64,000 bases of DNA from assembly GCA_041163745.1 (NCBI GenBank), contig JBEAQU010000081.1:1-64000 (forward strand), given 5' to 3'. Shown here in pieces: positions 61,585 to 64,000 of the stretch (position 1 is the first letter of the stretch; every line of letters starts with the position of its first letter). The notes under the pieces were generated by a model. The model saw nothing but the letters and a program-made list of their open reading frames with translations, did not search any database and was not told the origin of the DNA. A program made the position numbers and the translations under genes. The stretch comes from UBA6168 sp041163745 (lineage in GTDB: Bacteria; Bacteroidota; Bacteroidia; Chitinophagales; Saprospiraceae).

Positions 61585-63663
61585 ATGAAAAGCAATATCC
61601 TAATCCTCTCCGTATCCTTCCTTTTCCTGGCTTTCCCAGCCTTACAGGCCCAACAGGACTTCCGCAAGAACGCACCGGCACCTGGCCCGGCGCCTAAGAT
61701 CGAATTGGGGAAAGCCTCCTCCTTCTCCCTCGACAACGGACTGCGGGTGTTCGTGGCCGAAAATCACAAGCTGCCCAGGGTCGCCGTCCAGCTGTTCGTG
61801 GACATCCCTCCCTTTCTCGAGAACGAATTCGCCGGCGCTGCGGAAATGGCCGGACAACTCCTCAGCAAAGGCACCGCCAACCGAACGAAAAGCGAGATCG
61901 ACGAAGAGGTCGATTTCATCGGCGCAGAACTGAACAGCTCTTCCAGCGGCCTGTTCGGCAGCTGCCTTACCCGACATAAGGACAAAATGCTCGACATCAT
62001 GTCGGATGTCCTGCTCAACCCCTCCTTCCCCGAGAGCGAATTCGAGAAAATCCGCAAACAGACCATCTCCTCCCTAACCCAGTCCAGGGATGATGCCAGT
62101 ACCATCGCCGCCAATGTCGCCGGCGTCCTCCGAAACGGTAAGCAACATCCTTACGGAGAGGTGATGACGGAAAACTCCGTCGCCAACCTGACGCTCGACC
62201 ATTGCCGCGATTTCTACCGGCGATGCTTCAAACCGAACATCTCCTACCTCATCGTGACCGGTGACATCACCGAAGCGGAAGCCATGTCCCTGGCCAACCG
62301 CTACTTCGGTTCCTGGCAGCCCGGCCAGGTGGATAAAACAGACTTCCCCGCCCCTCAACCACCAGACAATACCCGGGTGAGCTTCGTAGACAAGAGCGGG
62401 GCCGTCCAGTCCGTCATCAGCATCACCTACCCCTTGGACGTCAAACCCGGTTCCGAGGAGGCCATTCGCTCCAGTGTGCTCAATACTTTGCTGGGGGGCT
62501 ATTTCGGAAGCCGACTCATGACCAACCTGCGTGAGGACAAAGCCTACACCTATGGCGCCCGCTCCTCCATGAACGCTGATCCCGTCATCGGCTTCTTCAA
62601 CGCCGGCGCCAGCGTCCGCAACGAAGTCACGGACAGTGCCATCGTCCAGTTCCTGCTGGAAATGGAAAAACTCCGGACCACGGAAATTCCCGCCGCCGAA
62701 CTGGATATGGTCAAAAGGGTCATGACCGGCAGTTTCGCCCGCTCCCTGGAACGTCCGGAAACCATCGCCCGCTTCGCCCTCAATACCGCCCGCTTCAACT
62801 TGCCGTCGGACTATTACGCCAACTACCTCGAAACCCTCAACCAGGTGAATGCCGCGGAATTGTCCGACCTCGCCCGCCGATTGCTTCTTACCAAACGAGC
62901 CCATATCCTTGTCGTCGGCAACAAGGACGCCGTCGCGGACAAGCTGGCAGCCTTCTCCGCGGATTCGACCGTCCACTTCCTGGATGTCTACGGCGCTCCC
63001 GTACCGGAAGCCAATCTGACGGTACCTGATGGGGTGACGGCGGAGACAGTGCTGCAGGACTACCTCGCCGCACTCGGCGACCCGGCGTTACTCGACAACC
63101 TGCAACGGCTCAAGATCGAGATGTCCGCATCCGTCCAGGGCATGACCATGGAGATGACCCTTTTCAAACAGACGCCCTATCAAATGGCGGTCGTCAACAG
63201 CATGATGGGAAATGTCATGCAAAAATCGGTGTACAACGCCGGTCAAGGAGTCCATTTCCAAATGGGCCAGCAACAGCCGATGTCCGAAGAGGAACTGGCC
63301 GACATGAAATTCGAATCCTACCTTATTCCCGAACTGGGCCTGCTGAAGGAAGAGGTTCCGCTGGAACTCAAAGGCATGGAATCCGTCAACGGCAAACCGA
63401 CCTACAAACTGTCGGTCTCCTTCCCTTCCGGATCCAACAAACTGCTCTATTTCGATGCGGCCACCAGCCTGAAAGTCCGGGAAGTGGAACAACGGGGCGA
63501 GTCCACGGTCGTCAACGATTATTCCGATTACCGTCCCTTCGACGGAATCCTGTTTCCCATCGCCGTCTCCATTTCCGGCGTGGCTCCTTTCCCGATCTCC
63601 ATGACCGCCAACCTTGTAGAACTGAACGGCCAACTGGCACCCGAGATATTTTCCATCCCCTGA
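61585..63663 (+). CDS. M16 family peptidase-like protein without zinc motif, with extra C-terminal domain
   Basis: The 692-aa exported protein has a signal peptide and an M16 fold. In the place of HxxEH it reads FAGAAEMAGQLLSKGT, so the zinc ligands are missing. The second domain keeps the substrate-binding Arg/Tyr region LMTNLREDKAYTYGARSSM. About 200 C-terminal residues (from AETVLQDYLAALGDPALLDNL) add a beta-rich domain resembling outer-membrane lipoprotein-sorting or LolA-like modules (LKEEVPLELKGMESVNGKPTYKL, then LYFDAATSLKVREVE). It is likely the non-catalytic partner of the upstream peptidase. ATG 61585 fits the signal peptide. Confidence 0.88.
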   Translation: MKSNILILSVSFLFLAFPALQAQQDFRKNAPAPGPAPKIELGKASSFSLDNGLRVFVAENHKLPRVAVQLFVDIPPFLENEFAGAAEMAGQLLSKGTANRTKSEIDEEVDFIGAELNSSSSGLFGSCLTRHKDKMLDIMSDVLLNPSFPESEFEKIRKQTISSLTQSRDDASTIAANVAGVLRNGKQHPYGEVMTENSVANLTLDHCRDFYRRCFKPNISYLIVTGDITEAEAMSLANRYFGSWQPGQVDKTDFPAPQPPDNTRVSFVDKSGAVQSVISITYPLDVKPGSEEAIRSSVLNTLLGGYFGSRLMTNLREDKAYTYGARSSMNADPVIGFFNAGASVRNEVTDSAIVQFLLEMEKLRTTEIPAAELDMVKRVMTGSFARSLERPETIARFALNTARFNLPSDYYANYLETLNQVNAAELSDLARRLLLTKRAHILVVGNKDAVADKLAAFSADSTVHFLDVYGAPVPEANLTVPDGVTAETVLQDYLAALGDPALLDNLQRLKIEMSASVQGMTMEMTLFKQTPYQMAVVNSMMGNVMQKSVYNAGQGVHFQMGQQQPMSEEELADMKFESYLIPELGLLKEEVPLELKGMESVNGKPTYKLSVSFPSGSNKLLYFDAATSLKVREVEQRGESTVVNDYSDYRPFDGILFPIAVSISGVAPFPISMTANLVELNGQLAPEIFSIP

Positions 63664-63734
63664 GACCGGTGGGCGAACGGGAAGCCCCCCGACCGACTGC
63701 CCGCTAATCCGCTGTGCCCGCGACGGTATGTCGA

Positions 63735-63768
63735 ATATGGGCCGAAGGGTCAATCCTTCGGCCCATAT
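63735..63768. terminator. Palindromic hairpin after the M16 genes
   Basis: ATATGGGCCGAAGG (63735-63748) and CCTTCGGCCCATAT (63755-63768) form a perfect 14-bp stem with a six-base loop, 71 bp after the M16 stop. The stem ends in ATAT rather than a T run, so termination efficiency is uncertain; it would work similarly on both strands. Confidence 0.6.
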
Positions 63769-63782
63769 CCTACCGAGCTGCT

Positions 63783-63969
63783 GGAGGTTTCTCGTCCGAA
63801 GTAGCGCTCTCTTCCTAGGGTCAAGCCACTCATGTCATACCCTGCCTTCACCGAAGTAACCTCCGACGAAAAGAGAAGGGTGGCCGTCAGGAGCGGACGG
63901 CGAAGGTGTCCGGGAGCTTCCGATTGCAGCGCGAGATGCGAACACGCGTTCTCATCTCCCGGTTCAATC
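63783..63969. other. Possible structured non-coding region
   Basis: Complementary segments: GGAGGTT (63783-63789) with AACCTCC (63858-63864); GAGATGCGAAC (63933-63943) with GTTCTCATCTC (63948-63958), one mismatch; CGGGAG (63911-63916) with CTCCCG (63956-63961); and CGATT (63921-63925) with AATCG (63965-63969). The last two cross like a pseudoknot. I cannot match it to a known RNA family. Confidence 0.25.
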
Positions 63970-64000
63970 GAAAAAGGGGGAGGGAAGACCTGTCGAGACG

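Larger units (their letters stand above)
63664..64000. other. Right-end intergenic region
   Basis: No gene is supported in the last 337 bp. It holds a 14-bp palindromic hairpin (63735-63768) and, nearer the edge, several complementary segments (see 63783-63969) that suggest RNA or DNA secondary structure. No tRNA, tmRNA or RNase P consensus was recognised. Confidence 0.4.

Overview
The window looks like chromosomal DNA of a GC-rich member of the Bacteroidota, most likely in or near the Saprospiria (Lewinella-like). This rests on several signals. Five secreted proteins end in type IX secretion (T9SS) C-terminal domains, one of them the gliding-motility-associated type. A GldC homologue is present. 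An exosortase H lies beside a protein with a VPTLSQWG sorting signal. Several intergenic regions carry TAnnTTTG boxes, the -7 element of Bacteroidota housekeeping promoters. The species assignment is inference; no rRNA or tRNA gene was found.

Layout. 0-3 kb: the start of secD (cut by the left edge) and a 2-hydroxyacid dehydrogenase, then an AT-rich gap with two copies of a 21-bp hairpin repeat. 3.3-7.2 kb: a lipid and envelope run (PlsC acyltransferase, membrane glycosyltransferase with a TPR tail, methyltransferase). 7.1-8.4 kb: folK and a deoxynucleoside kinase on the minus strand. 8.6-16 kb: a plus-strand housekeeping run (TerC, DoxX, ApbE, DEDDh exonuclease, PPK2 kinase, S4 protein, threonine dehydratase, di-haem peroxidase). 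16.1-19.2 kb: a compact exosortase H locus with one substrate. 19.6-34 kb: large exported proteins (a 2062-aa adhesin-like protein, a double-OmpA protein, a GH13 amylase, a PQQ-type sugar dehydrogenase) plus an unknown helical protein. 34-45.4 kb: groES-groEL, nitroreductase, DUF983, amidase, a trans-sulfuration enzyme, RluD, a LuxC-type reductase and a double ABC ATPase. 45.4-54.6 kb: a minus-strand block of GldC and exported proteins, including a Rossmann oxidoreductase read in frame into a secreted beta-propeller protein, a secreted EEP nuclease/phosphatase-fold protein and two coupled CotH-type kinases. 54.8-63.7 kb: asparaginase-like and START proteins, ThyA, a TIGR00266 protein, a thioredoxin-like protein, RibD and a pair of M16 peptidases, one catalytic and one lacking the zinc site.

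How the genes fit together. Much of the window concerns export and the cell surface. SecDF supports Sec export, the T9SS cargo would then cross the outer membrane, and exosortase H would process its neighbour by a separate route. The T9SS machinery itself is not in the window. The most unusual points are the self-contained exosortase H locus, whose substrate has two extra predicted membrane helices after the sorting signal, and the in-frame enzyme/secreted-propeller fusion at 45.9-49.2 kb.
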